From Bradyrhizobium sp. AUGA SZCCT0176 (GTDB taxonomy: Bacteria; Pseudomonadota; Alphaproteobacteria; Rhizobiales; Xanthobacteraceae), in NCBI RefSeq assembly GCF_018130145.1, contig NZ_JAFCMB010000017.1:1-64000 (forward strand): a DNA stretch of 64,000 nt. Direction: 5' to 3'. The position numbers and the translations under genes are program-made. Under the pieces are notes generated by a model that worked only from the letters and a program-made list of their open reading frames with translations, did no database searches and was not told the origin of the DNA. This document shows, piece by piece, positions 42,894 through 51,178 of the stretch. Positions within the stretch are counted from its first letter, which is position 1. Each line of letters begins with the position of its first letter.

Positions 42894-44333
42894 TCAGCGA
42901 TTGCGAATGCTCGCATAGGCCGCGAGCGCGCGTTCACGACCAACCTTGTGCTCGATGATCGGCCGCGGATAGTTTTTGCCGAGTTCGATGTCGGCGCTTG
43001 CCAGTTCAAGCGGTGTCGCGGTCCAGGGTTGATGGATCAAATTGTCAGGCAGTTGCTTCAGCTCCGGCACCCAGCGCCTGACGTAAACGCCATCGGGATC
43101 GAACTTCTCGCCCTGCAGGATTGGATTGAACACGCGGAAGTAGGGGGCGGCATCGGCGCCGCAGCCGGCGACCCACTGCCAGTTGGCCGGATTGCTGCCG
43201 GCATCGGCATCGACAAGCGTGTCCCAGAACCATTGCTCGCCCTCGCGCCAGTCGATCAAGAGATGCTTGACGAGGAACGAGGCCACCACCATCCGCACAC
43301 GGTTGTGCATCACGCCGGTGTGCCAGAGTTCGCGCATGCCGGCGTCGACAATGGGGTATCCGGTCTGCCCGCGTTGCCACGCGCGCAATGCCTTGGTGTC
43401 GTGCTTCCAGGGAAACGCGTCGAACGATGGCTGCAGATTGCGCGTTGCGAGATCCGGTACGTCATAGAGCAGATGACGGCAGAATTCGCGCCAGCCGAGT
43501 TCGCTGAGGAACTTATCGATATCGGATGACAGGCGAGGGTGCTCGGCGGCGGCGAATCTTGCGGCGTGCCAGACCTGACGCGGGCTGATCTCGCCGAAGC
43601 GAAGATGCGGCGACAGAAGCGAGGTGCCCTCGCGGTCGGGGCGGTCGCGATCACCGGAATAGCCGGCGATACCGCCGGCGAGGAATGCCTTGAGCCGCGC
43701 CTGCGCCGTGGCTTCGCCAGGCCGCCAGTTTTCGCGCAAGCCGCCAGCCCAATCGGGGCGGGTTGGTTCGAGATGCCAGTCTTCCAGCGCATCGCTGGCA
43801 ATATCGGATTTGCCGTTCAGCTTCTTCGGCGCCGGCAGCGGCTTTGGCGGATCGCCGAGGGATTGCACCCGCCGCCAGAACGGCGTGAACACCCGCAGGC
43901 CGCGGTTCTCCTTGTTGCGGATCTGGCTCGGCGCCACCAGCAGGTCGCCGGGAAATCTGTGAGTGGCAACACCACCGAGCGCCGCCGCGACCTGATCCGC
44001 CACCCGCTGGTGGGGTGCCTGTGCAATCTCGTTCCAATAGACGGCGCCGGCATCGACCTCGCGCGCAAGGCTGGCAATGACCGTTGAGGCCGACCCTCGG
44101 CGCAATACCAGGGACGCGCCCCGATCCCGGAGGCTCTCCTGCAAGGCGCGCAGCGACCGCGCCAGCCACCAGCGGGCAGCACCTCCGAGCGGACGAATGC
44201 CCGGCGTCCTCTCGTCGAGCACGAAAATGCATACAACCGGCGCTTGTGTGTTGGCGGCCGCATGCAGGGCGGGATGGTCCGAAAGGCGCAGGTCGTCGCG
44301 GTACCAGACGATGGCAGGGCGAGGACTCGTCAT
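42894..44333 (-). CDS. phr: Class I deoxyribodipyrimidine photolyase
   Basis: This 479-residue protein has an N-terminal photolyase alpha/beta domain ([40 protein letters not shown]) and the C-terminal FAD domain with [53 protein letters not shown], and the Trp-containing end [20 protein letters not shown]. The FAD-binding and Trp-triad context is complete, so it should repair cyclobutane pyrimidine dimers under blue light. The [12 protein letters not shown] segment is normal for the class. It is divergent from the chemoreceptor gene across 109 bp. Confidence 0.95.
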   Translation of the reverse strand: MTSPRPAIVWYRDDLRLSDHPALHAAANTQAPVVCIFVLDERTPGIRPLGGAARWWLARSLRALQESLRDRGASLVLRRGSASTVIASLAREVDAGAVYWNEIAQAPHQRVADQVAAALGGVATHRFPGDLLVAPSQIRNKENRGLRVFTPFWRRVQSLGDPPKPLPAPKKLNGKSDIASDALEDWHLEPTRPDWAGGLRENWRPGEATAQARLKAFLAGGIAGYSGDRDRPDREGTSLLSPHLRFGEISPRQVWHAARFAAAEHPRLSSDIDKFLSELGWREFCRHLLYDVPDLATRNLQPSFDAFPWKHDTKALRAWQRGQTGYPIVDAGMRELWHTGVMHNRVRMVVASFLVKHLLIDWREGEQWFWDTLVDADAGSNPANWQWVAGCGADAAPYFRVFNPILQGEKFDPDGVYVRRWVPELKQLPDNLIHQPWTATPLELASADIELGKNYPRPIIEHKVGRERALAAYASIRNR

Positions 44334-44442
44334 GCGCGTATAGATTTCATCAAATTCCCAAGCCTTTGCCTAGGGTTGCATCCATTAATCCGATCGTAAG
44401 CAAGAACCGTCAAATTGAGCCCGATTTTGGGGAAAATTGCAC

Positions 44443-46179
44443 ATGTCCTTGCCGTCGTTTGGAAAACTCCTGCCGTCGCTGAAGCTTCGTCTCGGCACCA
44501 AAGCGGTCATCTCGGCCGTTCTCCTGATCGCGGTGAATACCGCGCTGGTGGTGGGCGCGGCCTATTGGTCGCTCAACTCTGAGTTCGGCGACCGGGCGCT
44601 TCGCGACATCGAGGTCAATCTGCGAACGCTGGCGCTGTCCTTTGCCGAGACCTACCCCGACGCCAAGATCACGCTGAAAGACGGCATGGTCGCCAAGGCC
44701 GAAGCGGCAAAGATGCCAGAATTCAAGGACCACGCGATCGTCGATCGCTCGGTTGGCTATGTCGGTGGCAACGCGACGCTGTTCGTCTACGACGAGGCCA
44801 GCAACCAGTTCGTCCGCCGCTCCACCAACGTGAAGAAGGAAAATGGCGACCGCGCCGTCGGCACCCAGCTTGCACCTGACCATCCCGGACAACCGATCCT
44901 GCGTCGCGGCGAGGCCTATAAGGGGCCGGCCACGCTGTTCGGCAAGACGTTCATGACGGCCTATTACCCGATCGCGAATTCGACCGGAAAGGTGATCGGC
45001 GTTCTCTATGTCGGCATTCCGATGGCGCAGTTCGAGACCATGCTGTCGCATGCCATTCAGAACATGGCGATCGCAGCGGCCATTGCAGCGCTTCTGGTGA
45101 TGTTGCTGACGATGCTGATCGTGCGCCGCGTGACCAAGCCGCTGATCTCGGTCACGGCCTCGCTCACCGCCATCGCCAACGGCAACAGTGACGTCGAGAT
45201 CGATTGCCACGAGCGCATGGACGAGATCGGCGAGATCGCGCGCACGGTAGCGGTGTTCAAGAACAACTCGCTCGAGCGCCGCCGGCTTCGCGATGAACAG
45301 ACCGCGGCGGCGGCTGCCGCCGTCGAACAGCGCAAGGCCGAATTGCGCGGGTTCGTCGACGAGTTCCAGACCAGCGTCGGCGGTATCCTCGACAAGGTGC
45401 TGAATTCCTCGGGTGAATTCGAGCGCGTGGCCAAGCAACTCACCGAGACCGCGCGGACCACCGCCGGGCTTTCGGGCCAGTCGGCGGGCGCGTCGGAGAC
45501 CGCCTCCGAGCATGTCCGCACCGCAGCCGTTGCATCCGATGAACTCTCCAACTCGATTGCCGAGATCACCCGCCGCGTCCAGGAATCGAACGGGATCGCG
45601 GCCGACGCGGTCAAGCAGGCCGCGGCCACCGACCAGCGCATCAACGAGCTGTCGGAGGCGGGCGCGCGGATCGGCGACGTGGTGAAGCTGATCACCTCGA
45701 TCGCCGAGCAGACCAATCTTCTGGCACTCAACGCGACCATCGAGGCCGCCCGCGCCGGCGATGCCGGCCGCGGGTTTGCGGTGGTGGCCCAGGAGGTCAA
45801 GAGCCTCGCCGGCCAGACCGCCAAGGCCACTGAGGAGATCTCGAGTCAGATCGGCAGCATGCAGCTTGCGACCGAAGAGTCGGTCAGCGCGATCAAGGCG
45901 ATTGGCCAGACCATCGAGCGCATCAGCGATATCGCGACCTCGATTTCGGCCGCGGTCGAACAACAGCGCGGTGCGACGGCGAACATCGCCCAGAGCGTCC
46001 GGGCCGCCGCGAGCGGGACCGCCGACGTCGCCGTCAACATCCGCAACGCTGCGCAGGGCGCGGGCGAAACCGGCGAGACTTCCAACCGCATGTTTGCCTC
46101 GGCGCAGGCGCTGTCGGGCGAGAGCCTGCATCTGAAGGCCGAGGTCGAGAAGTTCCTGGACCGCGTTCGCGCGGCCTGA
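44443..46179 (+). CDS. Methyl-accepting chemotaxis protein with single Cache domain
   Basis: The 578-residue product has a transmembrane helix at ~18-40 ([20 protein letters not shown]), a periplasmic sCache-like domain (~45-200, with [14 protein letters not shown] before the membrane) and a second helix at ~206-227. HAMP follows ([17 protein letters not shown]), then the MCP signalling hairpin with the tip [20 protein letters not shown] near 420-440. It lacks an obvious C-terminal NWETF tail. GGGGAAAAT lies upstream of ATG 44443; TTG 44437 is less likely. A strong terminator follows. Confidence 0.9.
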   Translation: MSLPSFGKLLPSLKLRLGTKAVISAVLLIAVNTALVVGAAYWSLNSEFGDRALRDIEVNLRTLALSFAETYPDAKITLKDGMVAKAEAAKMPEFKDHAIVDRSVGYVGGNATLFVYDEASNQFVRRSTNVKKENGDRAVGTQLAPDHPGQPILRRGEAYKGPATLFGKTFMTAYYPIANSTGKVIGVLYVGIPMAQFETMLSHAIQNMAIAAAIAALLVMLLTMLIVRRVTKPLISVTASLTAIANGNSDVEIDCHERMDEIGEIARTVAVFKNNSLERRRLRDEQTAAAAAAVEQRKAELRGFVDEFQTSVGGILDKVLNSSGEFERVAKQLTETARTTAGLSGQSAGASETASEHVRTAAVASDELSNSIAEITRRVQESNGIAADAVKQAAATDQRINELSEAGARIGDVVKLITSIAEQTNLLALNATIEAARAGDAGRGFAVVAQEVKSLAGQTAKATEEISSQIGSMQLATEESVSAIKAIGQTIERISDIATSISAAVEQQRGATANIAQSVRAAASGTADVAVNIRNAAQGAGETGETSNRMFASAQALSGESLHLKAEVEKFLDRVRAA

Positions 46180-46209
46180 TCGCAATCTGGCTGCTACCAA
46201 TCTTTTCCT

Positions 46210-46252
46210 TGACGCCGGTTCTGATGACATCAAAACCGGCGTCATATTTTTT
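46210..46252 (+). terminator. Rho-independent terminator of the chemoreceptor gene
   Basis: TGACGCCGGTT (46210-46220) and AACCGGCGTCA (46234-46244) form an 11-bp stem with a 13-nt loop, followed by TATTTTTT on the plus strand. It lies 31 bp past the stop of the chemoreceptor gene, and no T run follows on the minus strand. Confidence 0.9.
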
Positions 46253-46279
46253 CTGACGCCTTGAAAGCGCGATGAACCG

Positions 46280-46942
46280 TTACTGTTTCGGCTGCGGCAC
46301 GATCCGGATGTAGGGCTTCGGCGACTTCCAGCCCTGCGGATAGATCGTCTTGGCCTCGTCGTCGGTGACTGAGCCCGCGATGATGACGTCTTCGCCCTGT
46401 TTCCAGTCGGCCGGGGTCGCGACCCGATGCTTGGCCGTCATCTGCAGGGAATCGATCACGCGCAAAATTTCCTGGAAATTGCGGCCCGTGGTCATCGGAT
46501 AAACCAGCACCAGCTTGATCTTCTTGTCCGGTCCGATGATGAAGACGTTGCGCACGGTCTGGTTATCGGCAGCGGTCCGCGTTGCGACATCCCCGGAGGT
46601 GGAGGCGGGGAGCATGTCGTAGAGTTTTGAGACGTTGAAATCGGTGTCGCCGATCATCGGATAGTTCGGCGCCGCGCCTTGCGTCTCCTTGATGTCCTCG
46701 GACCATTTCGAATGCTTGTCGACGGGATCGACGCTGAGCCCCATCAGCTTGACGCCGCGCTTGTCGAATTCAGGCTTCAACTTTGCGAGAGCGCCGAGTT
46801 CGGTGGTGCAAACCGGGGTGAAATCCTTCGGATGCGAGAACAACAGCGCCCAATTTGAGCCGATCCAGTCGTGGAATTTGAGTTTGCCCTCGGTGGTCTG
46901 GGCTTCGAAGTCCGGGGCGACTGCGCCAATCTGGAGTGCCAT
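46280..46942 (-). CDS. 1-Cys peroxiredoxin (Prx6 type)
   Basis: The 220-residue product starts MALQIGAVAPDFEAQTTEGK, with the peroxidatic Cys45 in the Prx6 motif FTPVCTTELGAL and KDFTPVCTTE. The C-terminal PKPYIRIVPQP domain marks the 1-Cys subfamily; no resolving Cys is seen near the end. It reduces hydrogen peroxide and lipid hydroperoxides. ATG 46942 follows GAGGTG; a start four codons upstream has no site. It stands alone, and the 394-bp upstream region holds its promoter. Confidence 0.9.
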   Translation of the reverse strand: MALQIGAVAPDFEAQTTEGKLKFHDWIGSNWALLFSHPKDFTPVCTTELGALAKLKPEFDKRGVKLMGLSVDPVDKHSKWSEDIKETQGAAPNYPMIGDTDFNVSKLYDMLPASTSGDVATRTAADNQTVRNVFIIGPDKKIKLVLVYPMTTGRNFQEILRVIDSLQMTAKHRVATPADWKQGEDVIIAGSVTDDEAKTIYPQGWKSPKPYIRIVPQPKQ

Positions 46943-47336
46943 GGTACACCTCATCTCATTAAAGTTGCAGGAGAATTTCTGTTGATCTGTATAAGCCCTA
47001 GCAGGGTGGAAGTGAACCTCCGGCCAAAAAAGGAGAGATCCTTCTCCGCGAATAGGGAACTCCTAGCACCTTCTTTCGATCTGCGCCCCTGCGACGAAAA
47101 ATCCACAGCGGCGGTAATCGCCCGGATCGCCCCGATATCGCCTTTTATGGTCCGCAAGACCCCGGTCCCGGTTGCCGGGGACGTTCATCGGTCGTTCAAC
47201 CGAACCGTGACATCAGTCACAGCGACTAATTGGCAACCATCTAAAAATCTCGGAATGCAAGTTCCGAATCGTTAACCACTCGTTTACGCCGGCATCGCAA
47301 TGCTGGACCAGAAAAAGAAATTGAGAAGTGCAAGCT
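46943..47336. other. Intergenic region between peroxiredoxin and hypothetical gene
   Basis: In these 394 bp without a convincing gene lie a small hairpin, GGAGA/TCTCC (about 47031-47047), and at 47272-47286 a CtrA-like TTAA-N7-TTTA site followed about 50 bp later by the next ATG. Promoters of two divergent genes must lie here. I could not match other consensus sequences. Confidence 0.5.
47272..47286 (+). promoter_or_regulatory. CtrA-like binding site
   Basis: TTAACCACTCGTTTA matches TTAA-N7-TTAA with one mismatch (TTTA). It lies 51 bp before the ATG at 47337, at the right distance for a CtrA-activated promoter. CtrA is the cell-cycle regulator of Alphaproteobacteria. Binding is inferred only from the motif. 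Confidence 0.45.
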
Positions 47337-47915
47337 ATGTCTGCCCCTAGTACTACCAAATCTATTGAAGCGTTCGCCGTTCTCCAGCCTTCCTGCCGCA
47401 AGACCGCCGCCCATGCGCTGACCATCGTGCGCGACGGCGTCATCACCGGCGAGGGCCCGACCACCAATGGCCGTATCCATTTTTCCCGCGCGCTCGATGC
47501 CGATGATGCCGCCTGGTGCGCCCGCATCCTGACCGCGACCGCCGTCGAGCATCAGCCGGTCAGCCGCGCCGAAGCCGAGGCGCTGTTCGAAATCAGCGAC
47601 GCCGCCGCCGAGCGCAGCGACGGCGGCCGTTTCGACGATCTGCTCGCCAAGGCGGTCGCTCATCATGCGGCGTCCGAGTCTGGCCTGCCCGTGCCGCCGC
47701 GCACGATTGCCCTGTCGCCGGACACCGACATCGAAAGCTGGGCCCCCGCCAAGGCCGTCAACATCGACACCAAGGTGCTGGAGTGGATTGCCGCCCAGAT
47801 GCGCGGCAAGCGCCGCTCCAACCACGCGCTGGCGGCGATGGTCGCGACCCTGGTCGGCGCCGCCGCACTGCCGCTCGCGCAGCTGCCGGGCATGCTGGAC
47901 ATGGGGATGATGTAA
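47337..47915 (+). CDS. Hypothetical protein with C-terminal membrane helix
   Basis: The 192-residue product starts MSAPSTTKSIEAFAVLQPSC. The soluble body has strands LTIVRDGVITGEGPT and FSRALDADDAAWCARIL, a helix in EAEALFEISDAAAER, and the C-terminus LAAMVATLVGAAALPLAQLP, a likely tail anchor with MDMGMM at the end. I do not recognise a family. A CtrA-like site precedes it and an intrinsic terminator follows, so it is a monocistronic, probably real gene. Confidence 0.6.
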   Translation: MSAPSTTKSIEAFAVLQPSCRKTAAHALTIVRDGVITGEGPTTNGRIHFSRALDADDAAWCARILTATAVEHQPVSRAEAEALFEISDAAAERSDGGRFDDLLAKAVAHHAASESGLPVPPRTIALSPDTDIESWAPAKAVNIDTKVLEWIAAQMRGKRRSNHALAAMVATLVGAAALPLAQLPGMLDMGMM

Positions 47916-47939
47916 CGTCATTCTTGCATCGTTGAATTG

Positions 47940-47971
47940 AAAACGGCGGGGATTTTCCCCGCCGTTTTTGT
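47940..47971 (+). terminator. Rho-independent terminator
   Basis: AAAACGGCGGGG-ATTTT-CCCCGCCGTTTTT is an 11-12-bp GC-rich stem with a 5-nt loop and a T run on both strands. It lies 25 bp past the stop of the gene at 47337. Confidence 0.9.
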
Positions 47972-47997
47972 TTGATGGAGCAGGGTGGCTACTAAAT

Positions 47998-48143
47998 CGT
48001 CATTGCGAGCCAACGGGTCGCGCGAATGCGCGCCCGATGACAGGCTTCGCGAAGCAATCCATCGCACCACGCAAAAAGAATGGATTGCTTCGTCGCAAGT
48101 GCTCCCTTGCGCAAACGCTTTGCGTTTGTCGCAGGCAATGACG
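47998..48143. repeat. Palindromic element (GTCATTGCGAGC type), copy 3
   Basis: CGTCATTGCGAGCCAACGGG at the left and GCAGGCAATGACG at the right enclose AAGCAATCCATCGC/ATGGATTGCTTCG. It is longer than the copies at 17969 and 24819 and includes an added hairpin, TGCGCAAACGCTTTGCGTTTGTCGC. Confidence 0.85.
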
Positions 48144-48294
48144 GCACGGCAAACACAGCTCGACATTCTCGCGGGACGTTGTGCCCAAGCCGTTGCCCGA
48201 GCCGCCGCTTTCCAGTCCGACCTCGAACGGGCATTGCACCACATCGCGGGCCACAGGCCTTTAATTCCCGATCCGGCACCCCATATAGAGTCCC

Positions 48295-48444
48295 ATGGCA
48301 CAATGGAAAGCATCTGTCGCGCGGCAACCACCGAAGACCAAGGCGGAACTGCGGGAGATGCTGACCGACGCGGTTCGCAACACGCAGCCCGGTGCTGACA
48401 AAAAGCCGAAGCGCTCCCCGAAGGTCGAGAACGAGCAGCCCTGA
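48295..48444 (+). CDS. Small basic hypothetical protein (49 residues)
   Basis: ATG 48295 opens a frame of MAQWKASVARQPPKTKAELR, EMLTDAVRNTQPGADKKPKR and SPKVENEQP, ending at TGA 48442-48444. It has a Lys/Arg-rich, helix-forming middle and a disordered tail. Codon third positions are G/C, unlike the random frames around it. I recall similar KTKAELREML-type short proteins in Bradyrhizobium. No function is known. Confidence 0.55.
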   Translation: MAQWKASVARQPPKTKAELREMLTDAVRNTQPGADKKPKRSPKVENEQP

Positions 48445-48524
48445 CGGGCCGCCCGACGATATATCCGCGGCAGTTGCGGTCGATCCGAACAGCTTGGCCT
48501 GACAAGATTCACAGGGAATAGCGT

Positions 48525-48761
48525 ATGCGGCTGGTTGCCAAACCCACCGAACAAGAGATCATTGAGGGGCCGCAAGCGGTATCCTTTCAGATCGCGAACG
48601 GGAACTCGCGGCAGCGCTGCCTTCTGCAAACCGATCTTCCGACGCAGGCGCTGGCCCACAAATATCTGCTCACCAATTGGCCTGTTATCGAGCGCAGGGC
48701 GCGCGAGGCTCTCGCGACCGGAGCCCTTGACGATGGTCAAATCAAACTGGCCATGGTCTAG
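48525..48761 (+). CDS. Small hypothetical protein (DUF1488-like pattern)
   Basis: The 78-residue product contains VSFQIANGNSRQRCLLQTDL, PTQALAHKYLLTNWPVIERR and ALATGALDDGQIKLAMV. The order strand, strand with Cys, helix, helix, final I-x-L strand is similar to DUF1488 proteins, but the match is not firm. AGGGA precedes the ATG at 48525. It lies 80 bp after the 49-residue gene. Confidence 0.6.
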   Translation: MRLVAKPTEQEIIEGPQAVSFQIANGNSRQRCLLQTDLPTQALAHKYLLTNWPVIERRAREALATGALDDGQIKLAMV

Positions 48762-48906
48762 AATCTTGTTTTGACGCGTTTTCTACGCAGATAAGTCTAC
48801 GCAATCTGCGTAAGCTTGATTGCTATGCGAACCGGTGTCCACTTCGCTCGAAAACGCTATAGTTCGTTCAACAATCAATGTCGGTTTTGGTCTACAGGAA
48901 ATAGTC

Positions 48907-49086
48907 ATGCTCAAGGATCGCGAGAATATCCTGAATGCGCTTCGCGAGAAGCCGCTCAAGGTCTACGAGATCATGAAACGCGCCAATCTTCCGAATGAGG
49001 AAGCCTGCCAGTCGCTGCTTCTGAAAATGCGCGACGAAGGTCTGGTGAAATTCGACATTCACAAGGGACGCTGGCTTGCCGGATGA
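48907..49086 (+). CDS. Small winged-helix-like protein (59 residues)
   Basis: The product MLKDRENILNALREKPLKVY / EIMKRANLPNEEACQSLLLK / MRDEGLVKFDIHKGRWLAG has a compact helix-turn-helix with a wing (LVKFDIHKGRW). AGGAA lies 7 nt before the ATG. It may be a DNA-binding regulator of the MarR/ArsR-like fold, too short to dimerise in the usual way. No further call is possible. Confidence 0.65.
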   Translation: MLKDRENILNALREKPLKVYEIMKRANLPNEEACQSLLLKMRDEGLVKFDIHKGRWLAG

Positions 49087-49168
49087 TGGCGGCTCGCCGG
49101 ATGATGGCGCGGCGCGGACGACAAGTCGCCGCGCCGAAAATCGATGTCGGCTCGAATCTGGATCGCGG

Positions 49169-49279
49169 CTAATCCTGGCCGCGTGTGTCTCGAATGTCCC
49201 GCAAGAGCCAGGCGAGCACAAGAACCGAAGGCGTCCAGGCGAGTAGTGCTCCGATCAACATCGCTTGCGCGCTTGTCAT
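49169..49279 (-). CDS. 36-residue single-pass membrane miniprotein
   Basis: The product MTSAQAMLIGALLAWTPSVL / VLAWLLRDIRDTRGQD is one hydrophobic helix (residues 6-26) followed by a charged tail. A perfect GGAGGAG ribosome site lies 5 nt before the ATG (49285-49291 on the plus strand), unusually strong for this window, and supports real translation. It lies 103 bp downstream of the zinc-finger gene pair and could be on the same transcript. No relatives are recalled. Confidence 0.65.
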   Translation of the reverse strand: MTSAQAMLIGALLAWTPSVLVLAWLLRDIRDTRGQD

Positions 49280-49381
49280 GATGGCTCCTCCGCTTACTCT
49301 ATCGACAACTTTCACCTCAACGGTTTCGGCTCATCTACGTCCGAGAGGCGGTCTGCAGTCCGGACCTGCCGCATCGCTGGA

Positions 49382-49567
49382 TTATTTTTGGTTTGCGACA
49401 GACGGCTCGGGGCATTTGTAGAGCCATCTCCAGTAGGCCTTGTTACGATCCCGCTGACGCTTGCAGTGCTCGCGGCACCTGGACGAGCAGAACTGCCCGA
49501 AGCGCCAGCTGAAACGGACCAGCCCGAAGGGGCGGTCGCAGTTCGGATTGTCGCAACGATTTGTCAT
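49382..49567 (-). CDS. Small Cys-rich zinc-finger protein (61 residues)
   Basis: The product MTNRCDNPNCDRPFGLVRFS / WRFGQFCSSRCREHCKRQRD / RNKAYWRWLYKCPEPSVANQ has Cys-x4-Cys (5,10) and C-x3-C (27,31), a likely treble-clef zinc site, then a basic Trp/Lys helix. Such small proteins often bind nucleic acid. The ATG overlaps the previous gene's stop by 4 bp (ATGA). GGAGG lies 8 nt upstream. Confidence 0.7.
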   Translation of the reverse strand: MTNRCDNPNCDRPFGLVRFSWRFGQFCSSRCREHCKRQRDRNKAYWRWLYKCPEPSVANQK

Positions 49568-49728
49568 GATGCGGCCTCCGCGTTCGTTCGCAGGATCAAG
49601 CGAATGAATTTTTCCTGGCCTTGGCCGAGGCAAGAACGTCCGCAGTAACGTTCACGCGCCGGATTTCGCAGACATACTATCTTGGGTTCTTCACTGTCGC
49701 ATTCGGAACAGCGTGGGCCTGTACGCAT
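49564..49728 (-). CDS. Small Cys-rich zinc-finger protein (54 residues)
   Basis: The product MRTGPRCSECDSEEPKIVCL / RNPARERYCGRSCLGQGQEK / FIRLILRTNAEAAS has C7-x2-C10 and C29-x3-C33, a layout close to its partner at 49382, with another Cys at 19. GAGGAGG lies 5 nt before ATG 49728, stronger than for an upstream in-frame ATG. It is translationally coupled to the next gene. The pair may have arisen by duplication. Confidence 0.7.
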   Translation of the reverse strand: MRTGPRCSECDSEEPKIVCLRNPARERYCGRSCLGQGQEKFIRLILRTNAEAAS

Positions 49729-49872
49729 GGCGACCTCCTCCTGAGGAATTGCCATTCACTGATCGTGGTGTACTGGTTGTCGTGCCGTCGGATTTACCGG
49801 AGGGCGACGATGCCTCACTCTCGTTCCGTCCCGCCCCATATACAACTTGTCTAGATGGTTGATCGGCTTATC

Positions 49873-49882
49873 CCTAGGTATG
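49873..49882 (+). promoter_or_regulatory. Motif copy: CCTAGGTATG
   Basis: One of three similar 10-mers around the two-component cluster (others at 50468 and 53214). It lies 122 bp past the stop of the single-receiver gene. A function as regulator site is inferred only from repetition. Confidence 0.3.
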
Positions 49883-50003
49883 ACCGGCTCGAAACCGTCA
49901 TTTCGGTGGGATGGAATTGTTGTTTTGGCCCTGTCGCCGGACCGATCGGAATAGCGGCGCCAGATGCCGTGCTAACCCGATCGGATCGGGTCATCGGCTG
50001 TTT

Positions 50004-50381
50004 TTACGCGCCGTGCCCGCGCAGTGCGGCGTCGAGGCAGTTGATCAACGCCTCGCCCGTGAAGGGTTTGGTGAGAAAGCAGCTCGCGCCGGCCTTCAGT
50101 GCTTGCATGCGCGCGTTCTCAGTCGCGAAAGCCGTGATGAAAATGAATGGCAGACGGTATCCGTCGGCAACCAAGTGAGCTTGCAGCTCGAGACCGCTCA
50201 TGACCGGCATTTGAATATCTGCTATCACGCACGAGGTGTCATGCAGATGAGGCGACCGCAGGAACGCCCCGGCCGATTCAAAGGTGTGAACGACGTATCC
50301 AAGCGTTCTCACGAGATTGTAGGTCGCGGTGCGAACGGAGCCGTCATCGTCAATGATTGAAATTACGGGTGGGTGGGCCAA
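50004..50381 (-). CDS. Single-domain response regulator (CheY-like)
   Basis: The 125-residue receiver has the acidic pair D11/D12, phosphoacceptor Asp55 (CVIADIQMPVMSG), Thr83 (FITAF) and Lys105 (FLTKPF). There is no output domain, so it acts by protein contact or as a phosphate sink. It lies 131 bp downstream of the FixJ-type regulator on the same strand, and a motif copy (50468) lies in that gap. It probably takes phosphate from the kinase at 51175 or competes with its partner. Confidence 0.9.
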   Translation of the reverse strand: MAHPPVISIIDDDGSVRTATYNLVRTLGYVVHTFESAGAFLRSPHLHDTSCVIADIQMPVMSGLELQAHLVADGYRLPFIFITAFATENARMQALKAGASCFLTKPFTGEALINCLDAALRGHGA

Positions 50382-50467
50382 AGCGGTGCTTCCTGACGTG
50401 CTGGCAGAATGCCTCTTGCTGCAAGCCGCTTGAGGGCAGAGTGCGTCGCAAATCGGGGGCGGAAAAT

Positions 50468-50477
50468 CATACTTAGG
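50468..50477 (-). promoter_or_regulatory. Motif copy: CCTAAGTATG (minus strand)
   Basis: The plus strand reads CATACTTAGG. It lies 86 bp before the start of the single-receiver gene (50381), in the gap after the FixJ-type regulator gene. It resembles the copies at 49873 and 53214. Confidence 0.4.
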
Positions 50478-50512
50478 TTTGCAGGACGGGGGGATCGCTC
50501 AACGACCCGCCG

Positions 50513-51178
50513 CTATTGCGGCGGTGCCGGGCGCTGTATTTCGAGCGCCTGGGCCATCTTCACCAGCTCGGCCAGCGATTTCGCGGCCATTTTTCTCATG
50601 ATGTTTCCGCGGTGTATCTTCACGGTGATCTCGGCAATGCCGATTTCGGCCGCGATCTGCTTGTTCATGAGCCCGGTCGTGACCAGCGCCATCACCTCGC
50701 GCTCCCGGGCAGTCAAGGTCGCAAACAGCGCGTGCAGGTCGGAGCGGATCTTTGCTTCATTCCGGCTATTTCGATCGCGTTCGATGGCCGCCGTCACGGC
50801 ATCCAGCATGTCCTGATCGCGGAACGGCTTGGTCAAAAAGTCGACAGCCCCGGCCTTCATGGCCCTGACCGTCATGGGGATGTCGCCGTGGCCCGTCATG
50901 AAGACGATGGGAATGTGAATGCCTGCCTTGGCAAGGTCGGCCTGAAAGTCGAGACCGCTCAGTCGAGGCAGTCTGATGTCAAGGATCAGGCAGCTCGCAA
51001 CGTCCGGAAGCTTGCTCTGCAGAAATTCAGCGCCCGAACCGAACACTTCGACCCGCAAGCCCACCGAGCGGAAAAGATTCCGGAGCGCTTCACGCACCGA
51101 CACGTCATCGTCGACAACATAGACGATCGGCTCGTCCGGGCCGCCAACGTTGCGAGGCGAGTTTGAGCGGCCGGTCAC
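50513..51178 (-). CDS. FixJ/LuxR-type response regulator
   Basis: The 221-residue product has a receiver with D23-D24-D25, phosphoacceptor Asp67 (CLILDIRLPRLSG), Thr95 and Lys117 (FLTKPF). A LuxR-type helix-turn-helix follows at ~153-200 (LTAREREVMALVTTGLMNKQ; TVKIHRGNIMRKM). Phosphorylation should make it dimerise on DNA. Its ATG overlaps the kinase stop (ATGA), so the two are coupled and are a cognate pair. FixJ itself is a possible name, but no fix genes are nearby. Confidence 0.9.
   Translation of the reverse strand: MTGRSNSPRNVGGPDEPIVYVVDDDVSVREALRNLFRSVGLRVEVFGSGAEFLQSKLPDVASCLILDIRLPRLSGLDFQADLAKAGIHIPIVFMTGHGDIPMTVRAMKAGAVDFLTKPFRDQDMLDAVTAAIERDRNSRNEAKIRSDLHALFATLTAREREVMALVTTGLMNKQIAAEIGIAEITVKIHRGNIMRKMAAKSLAELVKMAQALEIQRPAPPQ

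Noticed and set aside
44410-46245. 611-codon open frame on the minus strand
   Set aside because: It is the shadow of the chemoreceptor gene on the other strand. High GC third positions keep the antisense frame open; the plus-strand protein has full family motifs.
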